From: Bog-532 sp963828445
GTDB taxonomy: Bacteria; Actinomycetota; Actinomycetes; Streptosporangiales; Streptosporangiaceae
Direction of reading: 5' to 3'
NCBI GenBank assembly: GCA_963828445.1
Contig: CAWHFP010000001.1
Coordinates: 1,116,001-1,180,000 of the forward strand
Length of the DNA: 64,000 bases
This document shows, piece after piece, positions 8,093 through 17,283 of the stretch. Within the stretch, counting starts at the first letter, position 1. Each line of letters begins with the position of its first letter. Below the pieces are notes generated by a model. That model made no database searches and was not told where the DNA came from. It worked only from the letters and a program-made list of their open reading frames with translations. The translations under genes and the position numbers were made by a program.

Positions 8093-9253
8093 CTACTGGC
8101 CCGGGAACACCGCGATCGACGCGGTGAACGTGTGCAGGTAGTTCCGGCCGCCGACCGGGCCCAGTTCACCGGCGCAGAAGAACCCGGCCACCGGGATGCC
8201 GCCGAGGACCTCGGCGATCAGGCCGGTGTCGTGGTTGGGCTCCGGGAACAGCCGGACGCCGCGGCCGTTGCAGGTGAACAGCAGGGCCCCGGCCGCGCGC
8301 TGATCGCCCAGGTCCTTGGTCTCCTGTTCCAGCAGGCGCCGGAGTTCCTGGTCGGCTGAGTCGGCGTCGCGGACGTGGAACTGCAGGGTCTGGCCGACCT
8401 CGACCTCATCGCCGACCGCGATGGCGCCGGTTTCCGGCTGGGCGCCGAGGATGCCGCGGATCAGGAAGTCACCCTGGCGGCGCTCGCCGCCGTACTCGTC
8501 GATGACGATGCCGACCTGGACCCCCTGAGCCAGCAGCTCGCGGTCTTCGGCCGTCAGCGACGCGGCCAGGTCCTGCAGCCGGTTCATGGCCGGCTGGCCA
8601 CCCAGTTCCTGGACCAGGTTGCCCTCGGCGGCGGTGACGGTGAACGGGTCCCCGATGGGACGGCAGCCCTGCGACACCAGCGGGTGGATCCGCGCGTCGG
8701 GCAGGTAGGCGCCGACCGCGCCTTCGTTGAGGACCTTGCCGTCGAGAAACAGCCGGCTGCGCTGGGCGCCCAGGCCGCCGCTGGCCATCCCGCCCATGAC
8801 CTGGGTGTCGCCGGCGTTCTCGTTCAGGTGAGTGAGCAGGTATTCGGCTGGGAACGTGAACGGGTCGCTGATCAGCAGGCAGACCCCCGGCCGGTCCGGC
8901 TCGAACCGGTAGCCACCGAACGCTCCCCCGCTGGAGGTCCGCACGAACTCCATCGCGAACGTCTCGACCGGGCCGACGCGCGCGGCCAGCCAGAGGGATA
9001 CGGCGGCTTCGGATTCGGCTTCGACGGGTCCGCCCGCCACCGACTCGGCCACGCAGCCGATCAGCGGCAACGGCCCGAGTTGCTCGCCGACCGCGGCCAG
9101 AAGTACCTGGGCCGAGACATGAAAATGCTGGGAGGCGAATAGCACCGCGAACGCCGGTGGCTCCTCCCCCAAGGCGGCGCGGGCCTGCTCGACCGCCTCA
9201 CGGGCAGCCTGACGTGGATCGTCGGTGAGCACGAGAGCGGCACCAGCCTTCAT
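8093..9253 (-). CDS. FIST N- and C-domain sensory protein
   Basis: 386 aa from the ATG at 9253. The N-terminal half has FIST_N features (VLFASQHFH, PLIGCVAES, GGYRFEPDRPGVCLLISDP, a DTQVMGGMASGG turn). The C-terminal half matches FIST_C (GDFLIRGILG, GDEVEVGQTLQFHVRDA, LLFTCNGRG, VAGFFCAGELGPVGGRNYLHTFTAS). FIST proteins are proposed ligand sensors for small molecules such as amino acids and are found with signal-transduction genes. Here the domain stands alone, with a methyltransferase gene immediately downstream. No membrane segment. Confidence 0.92.
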   Translation of the reverse strand: MKAGAALVLTDDPRQAAREAVEQARAALGEEPPAFAVLFASQHFHVSAQVLLAAVGEQLGPLPLIGCVAESVAGGPVEAESEAAVSLWLAARVGPVETFAMEFVRTSSGGAFGGYRFEPDRPGVCLLISDPFTFPAEYLLTHLNENAGDTQVMGGMASGGLGAQRSRLFLDGKVLNEGAVGAYLPDARIHPLVSQGCRPIGDPFTVTAAEGNLVQELGGQPAMNRLQDLAASLTAEDRELLAQGVQVGIVIDEYGGERRQGDFLIRGILGAQPETGAIAVGDEVEVGQTLQFHVRDADSADQELRRLLEQETKDLGDQRAAGALLFTCNGRGVRLFPEPNHDTGLIAEVLGGIPVAGFFCAGELGPVGGRNYLHTFTASIAVFPGQ

Positions 9254-9373
9254 TGCTCCAGGCTATGCGGGACCGACTCAGCCCGTCTGGCCGGCGGGGC
9301 CGGTCGACGTGGTCAGGGCAGGAGTTCGAAGGCCGCGACATGCGCCGGCTTCACGACGCGGAAGTGTCGACGG

Positions 9374-9562
9374 TCAGGCTCTCATGACGTCGCGGGCGCG
9401 GGCGCCGAGATCGGTGTGAGGACCATCAAAACAACGCAGAACCCGGAATCGGCTTTTCGGCTCTACGAGTCTGAGGATAAACGCGCGCATTTTCTCAGCC
9501 CGCCCGGGCGCCAAGCGCCCAATGAGCTCGTGCAGGTTGCTGTAGTCATGCGCGGCCGTCAC
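9374..9562 (-). CDS. small antitoxin-like protein
   Basis: 62 aa, GTG start at 9562, 27 bp behind the Phd-type antitoxin gene on the same strand. It opens with HDYSNLHELIGRL and ends with FDGPHTDLGARARDVMRA, a layout I associate with small actinobacterial antitoxin-like proteins that pair with PIN-domain toxins. No PIN (VapC) gene follows; the next feature is the start of the divergently oriented FIST upstream region. It may be an orphan antitoxin or the remains of a toxin-antitoxin pair. Confidence 0.45.
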   Translation of the reverse strand: MTAAHDYSNLHELIGRLAPGRAEKMRAFILRLVEPKSRFRVLRCFDGPHTDLGARARDVMRA

Positions 9563-9589
9563 GGTCCTGGGGTACGGCTGACGACTGGC

Positions 9590-9838
9590 TCAGCCGAAGT
9601 CGTGGTCTATCGCATCGTTGACCTCGGCGGAATCCCAGTCTGGAGCCATGACGAGCCGCCCTCGCAGGGAGCCACGCCCGTTGCGGGTGACGTAGCGGGT
9701 AAGGGGGACAACCTTGGCGCCTGGCTTCCCGCCCTGGCTGATGACGATTTCCTCGCCGCGCTCCACGCGCTCGATAATGCGGGACAGGTTGGTCTCCGCA
9801 TCATGAATGTCGAACTGATCCACGCTCTCAGCGGACAT
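9590..9838 (-). CDS. Phd/YefM-type antitoxin without adjacent toxin
   Basis: 82 aa from ATG 9838. The Phd/YefM core is clear: FDIHDAETNLSRIIERVERG, EEIVISQGGKPGAKVVPL, then a basic stretch and the C-terminal tail MAPDWDSAEVNDAIDHDFG. That tail is typical of antitoxins that neutralise VapC PIN ribonucleases. A vapC gene would be expected next, but only the 62-aa antitoxin-like gene is there. It starts 13 bp behind the GT87 gene's stop and could be transcribed from that gene's promoter. Confidence 0.85.
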   Translation of the reverse strand: MSAESVDQFDIHDAETNLSRIIERVERGEEIVISQGGKPGAKVVPLTRYVTRNGRGSLRGRLVMAPDWDSAEVNDAIDHDFG

Positions 9839-9851
9839 CAGCCCTCCTCAA

Positions 9852-11078
9852 CTAGTCCATCCCAATCTTCACACCCGGCTCGGCTTTGTTGACTGACATT
9901 GACCGCTGGCGCCGTCGCCGCCAGCGGCCCCGGGTTAGGAGCAGGGCGGCGGTGAGCAGGACGGTCAGGGCGCAGAGGACGTAGAGGTTGCCGGCCAGGG
10001 TGCGGAGCAGGCTTGGGTGGGGGCCGGGCCAGGGCATGGGGTCCAGGCCGGAGAAGGCGAGGAACAGGGCCACCGTGGCCAGGGCCCAGGTCAGCGAGCG
10101 GCGGCGCCAGGCTGCCGCGGCCAGGGCCACCAGCAGCGGCATCATCCATACCCAGTGGTGGGTCCAGGAGATCGGGGAAACCAGCACGCCGGTCAGCCCG
10201 CAGCAGGCCAGCCCGGCCAGCCGCTGGCCCCGGCGGTGCAGGAGCGCGGCGACCGTGAGGCCGCCCGCGCCGGTGAGCAGGGCGGCCGTGATCCACTCGG
10301 GGCGGACGGCGGGCAGGCCGCCCCCGAGCCGGGCCATCATGCCGGCCAGGGACTGGTTGGCCGGGTTGAAGTTGTTGCCGATCCGGCGCTGGTCCAGGAA
10401 CACTCCGTGCAGCCAGAACGACCGGGACTGGCCCGGCAGCAGCACGAAGCCTATGGTCAGGGTGCCGGCGAAGGCCACGACGGCGGTGGCCGCGGCCCGG
10501 ATACGCCTAGTGAGCAGCAGATAGGCCACGAAGACCAGGGGCGTGAGCTTGATCCCGGCCGCCACGCCGGTGGCGATCCCCTGCCACCAGGCGCCGTCGT
10601 GCCGCCGCAGCAGATCGGCGGCGATCGGCGCGGCCAGGATCAGGTTGACCTCGCCGAGGTGCAGCGTGTACATCACCGGCTGCAGGAGCAGGGCCAGCGT
10701 CGTAACCGCGACCGTCCACTCCGGTCGTGGGCGCCATCCGGCCTCGCGGACCGACAGCCAGGCGAGCAGGACCAGGCTGGCCAGGCTCAGCACGACCATG
10801 CTGACCCTGAGGACGATCTCCGGTACTCCCCCGGCCAGGCCGAAGACCGCGGCTGCGAACGGCGGGTAGGTGAAGCTGCGCGGCTCGTGCGCGGCGTAGA
10901 GGGTGGCGTCGTGCAGCGCCTGCCTTCCGCCCCACCAGTACACGGCGACGTCCCACATCGGCCACTGGGCGCGGGACGCCAGCAGCCGCGGCACCAGGTA
11001 GACGACGAGCGCGGCCGCCGCAACCAGCAGCACGGCCGCCCGGCGCCATTCGCCCCGGAGCCGGGATGGAAGCAGCAT
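9852..11078 (-). CDS. GT87-type polyprenol-phosphate-mannose-dependent glycosyltransferase
   Basis: 408 aa from ATG 11078 (a GTG two codons earlier is possible; no strong ribosome site). It is a polytopic membrane protein with roughly ten to twelve hydrophobic helices: AAVLLVAAAALVVYLV, LVLLAWL, VAVTTLALLLQPV, YLLLT, TLTIGFVLLP, MPLLVALAAAAW, LCALTVLLTAALLL. An acidic pair follows helix 1 (MWDVAVYWWGGRQAL), then TYPPFAAAVF, LGEVNLIL and FNPANQSLAGM, all typical of DUF2029/GT87. Mycobacterial relatives (PimE-type) add mannose or arabinose from decaprenyl-phosphate donors to cell-envelope glycolipids. The substrate here is unknown. Cytoplasmic membrane. Confidence 0.9.
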   Translation of the reverse strand: MLLPSRLRGEWRRAAVLLVAAAALVVYLVPRLLASRAQWPMWDVAVYWWGGRQALHDATLYAAHEPRSFTYPPFAAAVFGLAGGVPEIVLRVSMVVLSLASLVLLAWLSVREAGWRPRPEWTVAVTTLALLLQPVMYTLHLGEVNLILAAPIAADLLRRHDGAWWQGIATGVAAGIKLTPLVFVAYLLLTRRIRAAATAVVAFAGTLTIGFVLLPGQSRSFWLHGVFLDQRRIGNNFNPANQSLAGMMARLGGGLPAVRPEWITAALLTGAGGLTVAALLHRRGQRLAGLACCGLTGVLVSPISWTHHWVWMMPLLVALAAAAWRRRSLTWALATVALFLAFSGLDPMPWPGPHPSLLRTLAGNLYVLCALTVLLTAALLLTRGRWRRRRQRSMSVNKAEPGVKIGMD

Positions 11079-11177
11079 GCTCACGTACGGACAAACGACC
11101 CATGCCGGTCGCACGCTCCTGGCCAGAGCAAACCTTAACTGGAAACGAACGATTGGCCTGAGGTCGGGGCGGGAGGC

Positions 11178-14100
11178 GTGAGGCTGGCGGCTATCCGCTC
11201 CGCCCGGAGACGGGATGTGGGAGGCTGGCGAGCCGAACGGCACGCACGGCTTGGGGGCGCATTGAAGATCGTCGGCGACCAGTTGCGGCTGTCGGCCAGT
11301 GATGTGGCCAACTTCGTGGCTTGCCAGCATCTGACCCGGCTGGATCTGCTCAGCGCGCGGCATGAGCTGCGGGGGACGCGGGCGTTTGACCTGGGGTTCG
11401 AGGATCTGGTGCAGCGGGGTGAGCTGCATGAGGCCGAGGTGCTCAGCCGGTTCGAGCAGGACGGCCGGACCATCGCGCGGATCAACGTGGCGCCGGGAGC
11501 CGAAGCGGTGGCGGCGCAGGACACGATCGAGGCCATGCGCGGTGGGGCTGACGTCATCTACCAGGGGGCGCTGGTCAGTGAGAAGCCCGAGGGGCAGCCG
11601 GCGTTGCTGGGACGGCCGGACTTCCTGGTCCGGGCGGACCTGCTCGTCGCGTCGGATGGGGAACGCCCGCCCACCAACCTTCAATATGAGGTTGTTGATG
11701 CGAAGCTGGCGCGGACGGCCAAGGCGCGGGCGGTGGCGCAGACCGCGTTTTACTCCTATCTGCTGGCCAGTTTGCAGGGGGCTCAGCCGCGCTGGATGCA
11801 CCTGGCGCTGGGGCGGGGCGAGCTGGTGGCGTTCAAGGTCAGCGACTACGCGGCCTACGAGCGGCAGGCCCGGAAGGCGCTGGGTGGGTTCGTCGCCGCC
11901 GAGGACGAGCCGTATCCGGAGCCGGTCGAGCACTGTGTGATCTGCCGGTGGAACGACCGGTGCACGGACCGGCGGCGCAGCGACGACGACCTGTCGCTGG
12001 TGGCCGGGATCACCCGCGACCAGCGGCGGGTGCTCAAGTCGGCCGGGGTGTCGACCCGGCGCGGCCTGGCCGCGCTGGACGTGCTGCCCGCCGCCAGCCG
12101 GGCCAGTGAGGAGTCGCTGGCCGGGGCCCGGCAGCAGGCCCGGCTGCAGGTGGCCAGCGAGGACCAGGGGCGGCCGACCTACGAACTGCTGGAGCCGGAG
12201 CGGGATCAGGACGGCATCATCGTGCCCAACCGCGGCCTGCTGGCCCTGCCGGAGCCGTCGCCGGGCGACCTGTTCTTCGACATCGAAGGGGCCCGGTACT
12301 ACTCCGAGGACAACCAGGAGTTCGGGCTGCAGTACCTGTTCGGCGTGGTCGACACGGCCGAGCTGGACTCGTCGGGGCGGCCGAAGTACACGCAGATCTG
12401 GGCGTTTGACCGGGGGGAAGAGAAAAAGGCGTTCGAGGAACTGATCGACTTCATCGTCGAGCGGCGGCGCCGGCATCCGGGGCTGCACGTCTACCACTAC
12501 AACCACTACGAGCCCACGTCGGTCGACCACCTGACCGAGCTGCACGGCACCCGGCAGGAGGCGGTCGGGTGGCTGATGGGACGGTTCGCCACCCGTGAGG
12601 ATGAGGTCGACAACCTGTTCCGGGGCGGCGTGTTCGTCGACCTGTACCGGGTGGTGCGGCAGGGCGTCCGGGCCGGGGTCGAGAGCTACTCGATCAAGCG
12701 GCTGGAGCCGTTGTGCGGGTACGAGCGGCAGATGCCGCTGCGCGAGGCGACCGAGAACCTGATCATCTTCGAGGCCGCGCTGGAGGAGCAGTCCGCGCGG
12801 GCGGCGGCGGGCACCCGGGGGGTGGTCGCGGCTTACAACGAGGACGACTGCCGGTCGACGCTGGCGCTGCGGGACTGGCTGGAGGAGCGGAGGACCGAGC
12901 TGGAGGGGCGGCTGGGGGTGCGGCTGGCCCGGCCGGCGGTCGCTGAGGAAGAGCGTGCTGCCGAAGATCCTGAGGTGGCGCGGATCCGGGCTGGGTTGCT
13001 GGCCGGGCTGCCGGAGGATCGGGCGGAGTGGACGGCGGAGCAAGGGGCGCGGGCGCTGCTGGCCGATCTGTCGACTGGCACCGGAGGGAGGCCAAACCGG
13101 CCTGGTGGCGGTACTTCCAGGTGCGGACGCTCAGCCCGAGTGAGCTGGTGGGCGAGCCGGACGCCCTGGGCCAGCTGAGCGGCGGCGAGGTCGTCGGCGA
13201 GGTCAAGCGGTCGAAGATCCTGCGGTTCTCGTTCCCGCCGCAGGAGTACAAGTTCAAGGCCGGGGACTCGGCTGACGACCCGCTGACCGGACGCGGCTGG
13301 AGCGTCTGGGCGCTGGACGACGAGAACGGGATCATCGACCTCAAGGTGGCCAAGGGCTACGACGGACCGCTGCCGGAGGCGCTGGTCGAGGGCAGCCCGG
13401 TCAAGACCGCGGACCTGGCCGCGCGGCTTCGGGATCTTGGGGACCGGGTAATTCTCGACGGGGTCAGCGGGCGGGACGCGGCGACGGCGTTGTTGTTGCG
13501 GTTGGGGCCTTTGGGTTTGAGGGCCTCCGGTGGGGCGCCGCTGCGGGGGGACGACGAGCCGGTTACGGCGGCGGCGGTTCGGCTGGTGCTCGGCTTGGAG
13601 GGTTCCTGCTTGCCGATCCAGGGACCGCCGGGGACCGGGAAGACGTACACCGCGGCGCATCAGATTCTTGAGCTGGTCCAGGCCGGGCGCACCGTGGGCA
13701 TCACGGCGCCGTCGCATTCGGTGATTCACAACTTGATCGGGAAGGTCGTCGAGCAAGCGGGAGAAGGCGGGCTCAAGGCGCCGCGGATCGGGCAGCGGGC
13801 CGACAAGGACAATCCGCACCTGCATGAGGATGCGGCCAGCTTGAAGCACGCTGAACTGGCCCAAGGCCTGCGGGACGGCGAGCTCGACATCGTGGCCGGG
13901 ACGCCGTGGCTGTGGGCCAGCGAGAAACTGCAGGGCACGGTGGACACGCTGTTCGTCGACGAGGCAGGCCAGTTGTCGCTGGCCAACGTGCTGGCGGTGG
14001 CGGGCGCGGCCCGGAACCTGGTCCTGGTCGGCGACCCGCAGCAGCTGGCCCAGCCGAGTCAGGGGGCGCATCCGCCCGGCGCTGGGGTGTCGGCGCTGGA

Positions 14101-14776
14101 GCACATTCTGGGCCACGAGGCCACGGTGGCGCCGGACGCGGGGCTGCTGCTGGACCAGACGTGGCGGATGCATCCGAGTTTGTGTGACTTCACGTCGGCG
14201 ACGTTCTACGACGGGAAGCTGTCGTGGGTGAATGGGCTGGAGTTGCAGGAGATCACCGCTGGCCCTGATGGCGGGGTGCCGCGCGGGGCGGGGTTGCGGG
14301 TGGTGGAGGTGCCGCACTCGGGGAACAGCAACTCGTCGCCGGAAGAGGCCGCGGTGGTGGCGTCGCTGGTGGGCTCGCTGCTGGGGCGCGAGTGGCAGGA
14401 CAAGCAGGGGGTGCGGCGGGCGCTTGAGGTTTCGGACGTGCTGGTGGTGACGCCGTACAACGCGCAGATCCGGGCTATCGAGGAGGCGCTGCGGCGGGCG
14501 GGGTGCCCGGCCGGGGTGCGGGTGGGGACGGTGGACAAGTTCCAGGGGCGGGAGGCGCCGGTGGCCATTTATTCGATGGCCTCGTCGTCGGCGGATGATG
14601 CGCCGCGGGGGCTGGAGTTTTTGTACGACCCGCATCGGCTGAATGTGGCGACGTCGCGGGCCAAGGCGCTGGCGCTGATCGTGGCCTCCCCCGACCTGAT
14701 TCGGGTGGCGTGCAAGACGCCGCGGCAGATGTTCCTGGCCAACGCGCTGTGCCGGGCCTGGGAGACGAACGGCTGA
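11178..14776 (+). pseudogene. TM0106-type RecB-like nuclease fused to DEAD/AAA helicase, one frameshift
   Basis: A ~1200-residue gene split into two frames near 13070-13085. A single missing C before TCGACTGG (after GATCTG) would restore ADLLDWHRREAKPAWWRYFQ. N-terminal part: LSASDVANFVACQHLTRLDL, QYEVVDAKLAR and the zinc/iron-type CVICRWNDRC cluster, then an RNase H-like FFDIEGARYY and AAYNEDDCRST, as in TM0106 nucleases. C-terminal part: helicase superfamily 1 with Walker A GPPGTGKTYTA, FVDEAGQLSL (motif II), GDPQQLAQPSQG, and motif VI LNVATSRAKAL. The start is GTG 11178 or the TTG at 11262 that opens the conserved part. Such fusions are found in defence/repair loci. The frame break may be a sequencing error. 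Confidence 0.75.
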
Positions 14777-14880
14777 ACTGAGCGGGCTGATCTTCCGTTA
14801 ACGGGTTCGTACTGTTCCCGTGTCGGACCTGGTGCTTATGGTGAAGATCGGCTGAACCAAGCAGGCTGCGTGTCCGTTAA
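14771..14880. repeat. imperfect 31-bp direct repeat between two helicase genes
   Basis: Two copies, 14771-14801 and 14850-14880, share GGCTGAAC..AGC.GGCTG....TCCGTTAA, with mismatches only in the interrupted positions. The first copy includes the stop codon of the nuclease-helicase gene; the second ends one base before the start of the NERD helicase gene. The 48 bp between hold nothing recognisable. Confidence 0.75.
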
Positions 14881-17037
14881 GTGCGCGTGAGCTTGATCCC
14901 CGATGACTCGGCGGGTTGGCCGTCGGCGCTGGGTGAGGCGGCGGCGATCGGGGCCGAGATTGATTCGGTGCGGCGGCAGATTCGGCAGCTGACCGAGCTG
15001 CTGGGTGAGTTGCGGCGGCGGCAGGGGCGCTGGGAGGCGGGCGGACGCGGGGAGCAGGCGGTCATCCGGGTGCTGGTCGGGATGGACGCGGCCTGGCAGG
15101 TGCTGGCCGACCGGCGGTGGCCGGGGACGCGGCGGGCCAACATCGACGTGATCCTGGTTGGGCCGGGTGGGGTGTTCGTGATCGACGTCAAAGCCTGGCG
15201 GGCGGAGGCGCGGGTCGAGCACGGGCGGCTGTGGCGCGGGGATGCCGACGCTCAGGACGCGGTGGTCAAGCTGCTCGATCAGACTTCGGCGGTGGAAGAG
15301 GTGCTGGCCGGGGCGGGGTTAGCGCCGACCGAGGTGGTGCCGCTGCTGGTGCTGGCGGGCCGGCGCGGGTCCGGGCTCAGGTGGACCGGGTGCTGGTGCT
15401 GGGTGAGAAGGACCTGGTCCGGGAGCTGGTCCGGTGGGGAGTTCGGCTGCCGCCGGAGCTGGTGGAGCGGCTGATCGAAACCCTGGATCGGGAGTGCCCG
15501 CCGATGCCGGCCGGAGATGGGGGTGCTTCAGGTGGCCGGGCGGTTGTCTCGGACCGGAAGCCGGATCCTTCGCCGGGCTGGGATGTGCTGGTGAGCCTGG
15601 AGGAGCTCCAGGCGGCCCTGCGGGAAGCGGACCAGCGCGAGCCGATCGAGTCCTGGATGACCTGGCTGCACCCGGAGCAGGCCCAGCAGGTGAACCGGGA
15701 GTTCTCCGGCCCGGCTCGCATCCGGGGTGGCGCGGGGACCGGGAAGACCGTGCTCGCGCTGCACCGGGCCAACTATCTGGCCAGCCGGGGGCGGCGGGTG
15801 CTGTTCACGTCCTACATCCGGACCCTGCCGCGGGTTCACCAGGCGCTGTTCACCCGGCTGGCGCCGGCCCGGCACGGGCGGGTGACGTTCAGGTCGGTGC
15901 ACGCGCTGGCCGGTGACTGGCTACAGGCGCAGGCAGGCGGATATCGGTCGCAGGTCGATGAGGCTGCGGCCGGAGTCTGTTTCGATGAGGCCTGGGACTC
16001 GGCTGGGCCGCGGACAGCCGGGACTTGGTTCGGGCAGGCGAAGAAATACTGGCATGACGAGGTCAGCGTGGTCATCAAGGGGCGCGGGCTGGCGGGTTTC
16101 GAGGAGTACGCGCGGCTGGCCCGAGTCGGACGGCGGGCCGCGCTCAGCTCGGGCGCCCGGGCTGACGTGTGGCAACTTTACGAGGACTACTCCGAGCGGC
16201 TGGCTGACCGGGGCATCCTGGACTGGGCGGACACGCTGCGGATCGCTCGGGACCTGGCCCGGGACTGCGCGGCGCGTGGCGCGGACGCCGGTTTCGACGC
16301 GGTGATCGTCGATGAGGTGCAGGATCTGACCTGTGTGGGGCTGCAGTTCCTGCACGCGCTGGTCGGGGACCGGCCGGACGGGCTGCTGATGGTCGGGGAC
16401 GGGCAGCAGTCGGTCTACCCGGGCGGCTTCACCCTGGCCGAGGCGGGCATCTCGGTGGTCGGGCGTTCGACCGTGCTGACCCGCAACTACCGGAACGGGG
16501 AGCGGATCCTGCGGCACGCTCTGGGCGTTGTCGCTGGTGACGAGTTCGACGACCTGGACACTGACCGCGTTGGCGGGCGGCGTGACCTGGCGACCGCCCG
16601 GCCGGGTGGGACGGTGGTGGAGTTCGGCGGCGCCCTGGCCGGGCGGGGGTCGGCGATGTGCTCGCATATGCGGGAACTTCACGACCGGGACGGGGTTCGC
16701 TACGGGGACATGGCGGTGCTGGCTCCCGATAATCCAGGGGCGAACCGGTGGCGGGAGGTCTTGAAGGGTGCGGGCATTCCGGTGATCGCGCTGGAGAAAT
16801 ACGCCGGGCATCCGCTTGACCGGGTGAAGGTGGGGACGTTTTACCGGGCCAAGGGGCTGGAGTTCGCTCAGGTGTTCATCCCGGACCGGGACCGGTATCC
16901 GCGGGCGCGGTCGCCCCGCGAGTCGGGGGACGCGTACCGGGAGCGGAGCGAGCTGGAGCGGCGGGTGCTTGTTCGTGGCCATGACGCGGGCGCGGGATGG
17001 GTTGTGGCTCGGTGCTAGCCAGGAGCGGGGCGTTTAG
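14881..17037 (+). pseudogene. NERD nuclease domain - UvrD/Rep helicase, two frameshifts
   Basis: GTG start at 14881. A coiled segment (SVRRQIRQLTELLGELRRR) precedes a NERD domain with GRGEQAVIRVL and ANIDVILVGPGGVFVIDVKAW (conserved D...K). Then a UvrD-type helicase: Walker A RIRGGAGTGKTVLALH, AVIVDEVQDLT, MVGDGQQSVYPGGF, LTRNYRNGERIL and YRAKGLEFAQVFIPD. Frame break 1 is near 15368, where one G is missing from the CGCGGG run. Break 2 is near 16968, where an extra T in CTTGTTC disrupts the motif VI equivalent FVAMTRARDGLWLGAS; the corrected frame ends at TAG 17035-17037. Reconstructed length is ~718 aa. NERD-helicases are widespread in defence islands. Confidence 0.75.
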
Positions 17038-17283
17038 ACCAGGGCACCTGTTAGGTGAGCAAGGTGGCGCAGGCCTGGCGGCGTAGTTCCTGGCGCGTGG
17101 ATCATCGTGGGGATGAGAGCTTTCACCGACAAGCGTCGGACTTCCTTGGGTGATTGCCGTTCAGCGACCAGGAGTACCTGACAGGCCCGGTCCGGCCGTC
17201 CATGCTCCGCCTTTCTGAGCGGGGCGGCCGTTGGCCGCCAGTGCCAGCGCGGAGTACTGCCGAATCGGCCTAAAGAAGTCAGA

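Noticed and set aside
9852..13043. Extension of the GT87 frame far to the right (1063 codons).
   Set aside because: The GT87 membrane protein begins at 11078; beyond that the frame is antisense to the nuclease-helicase.
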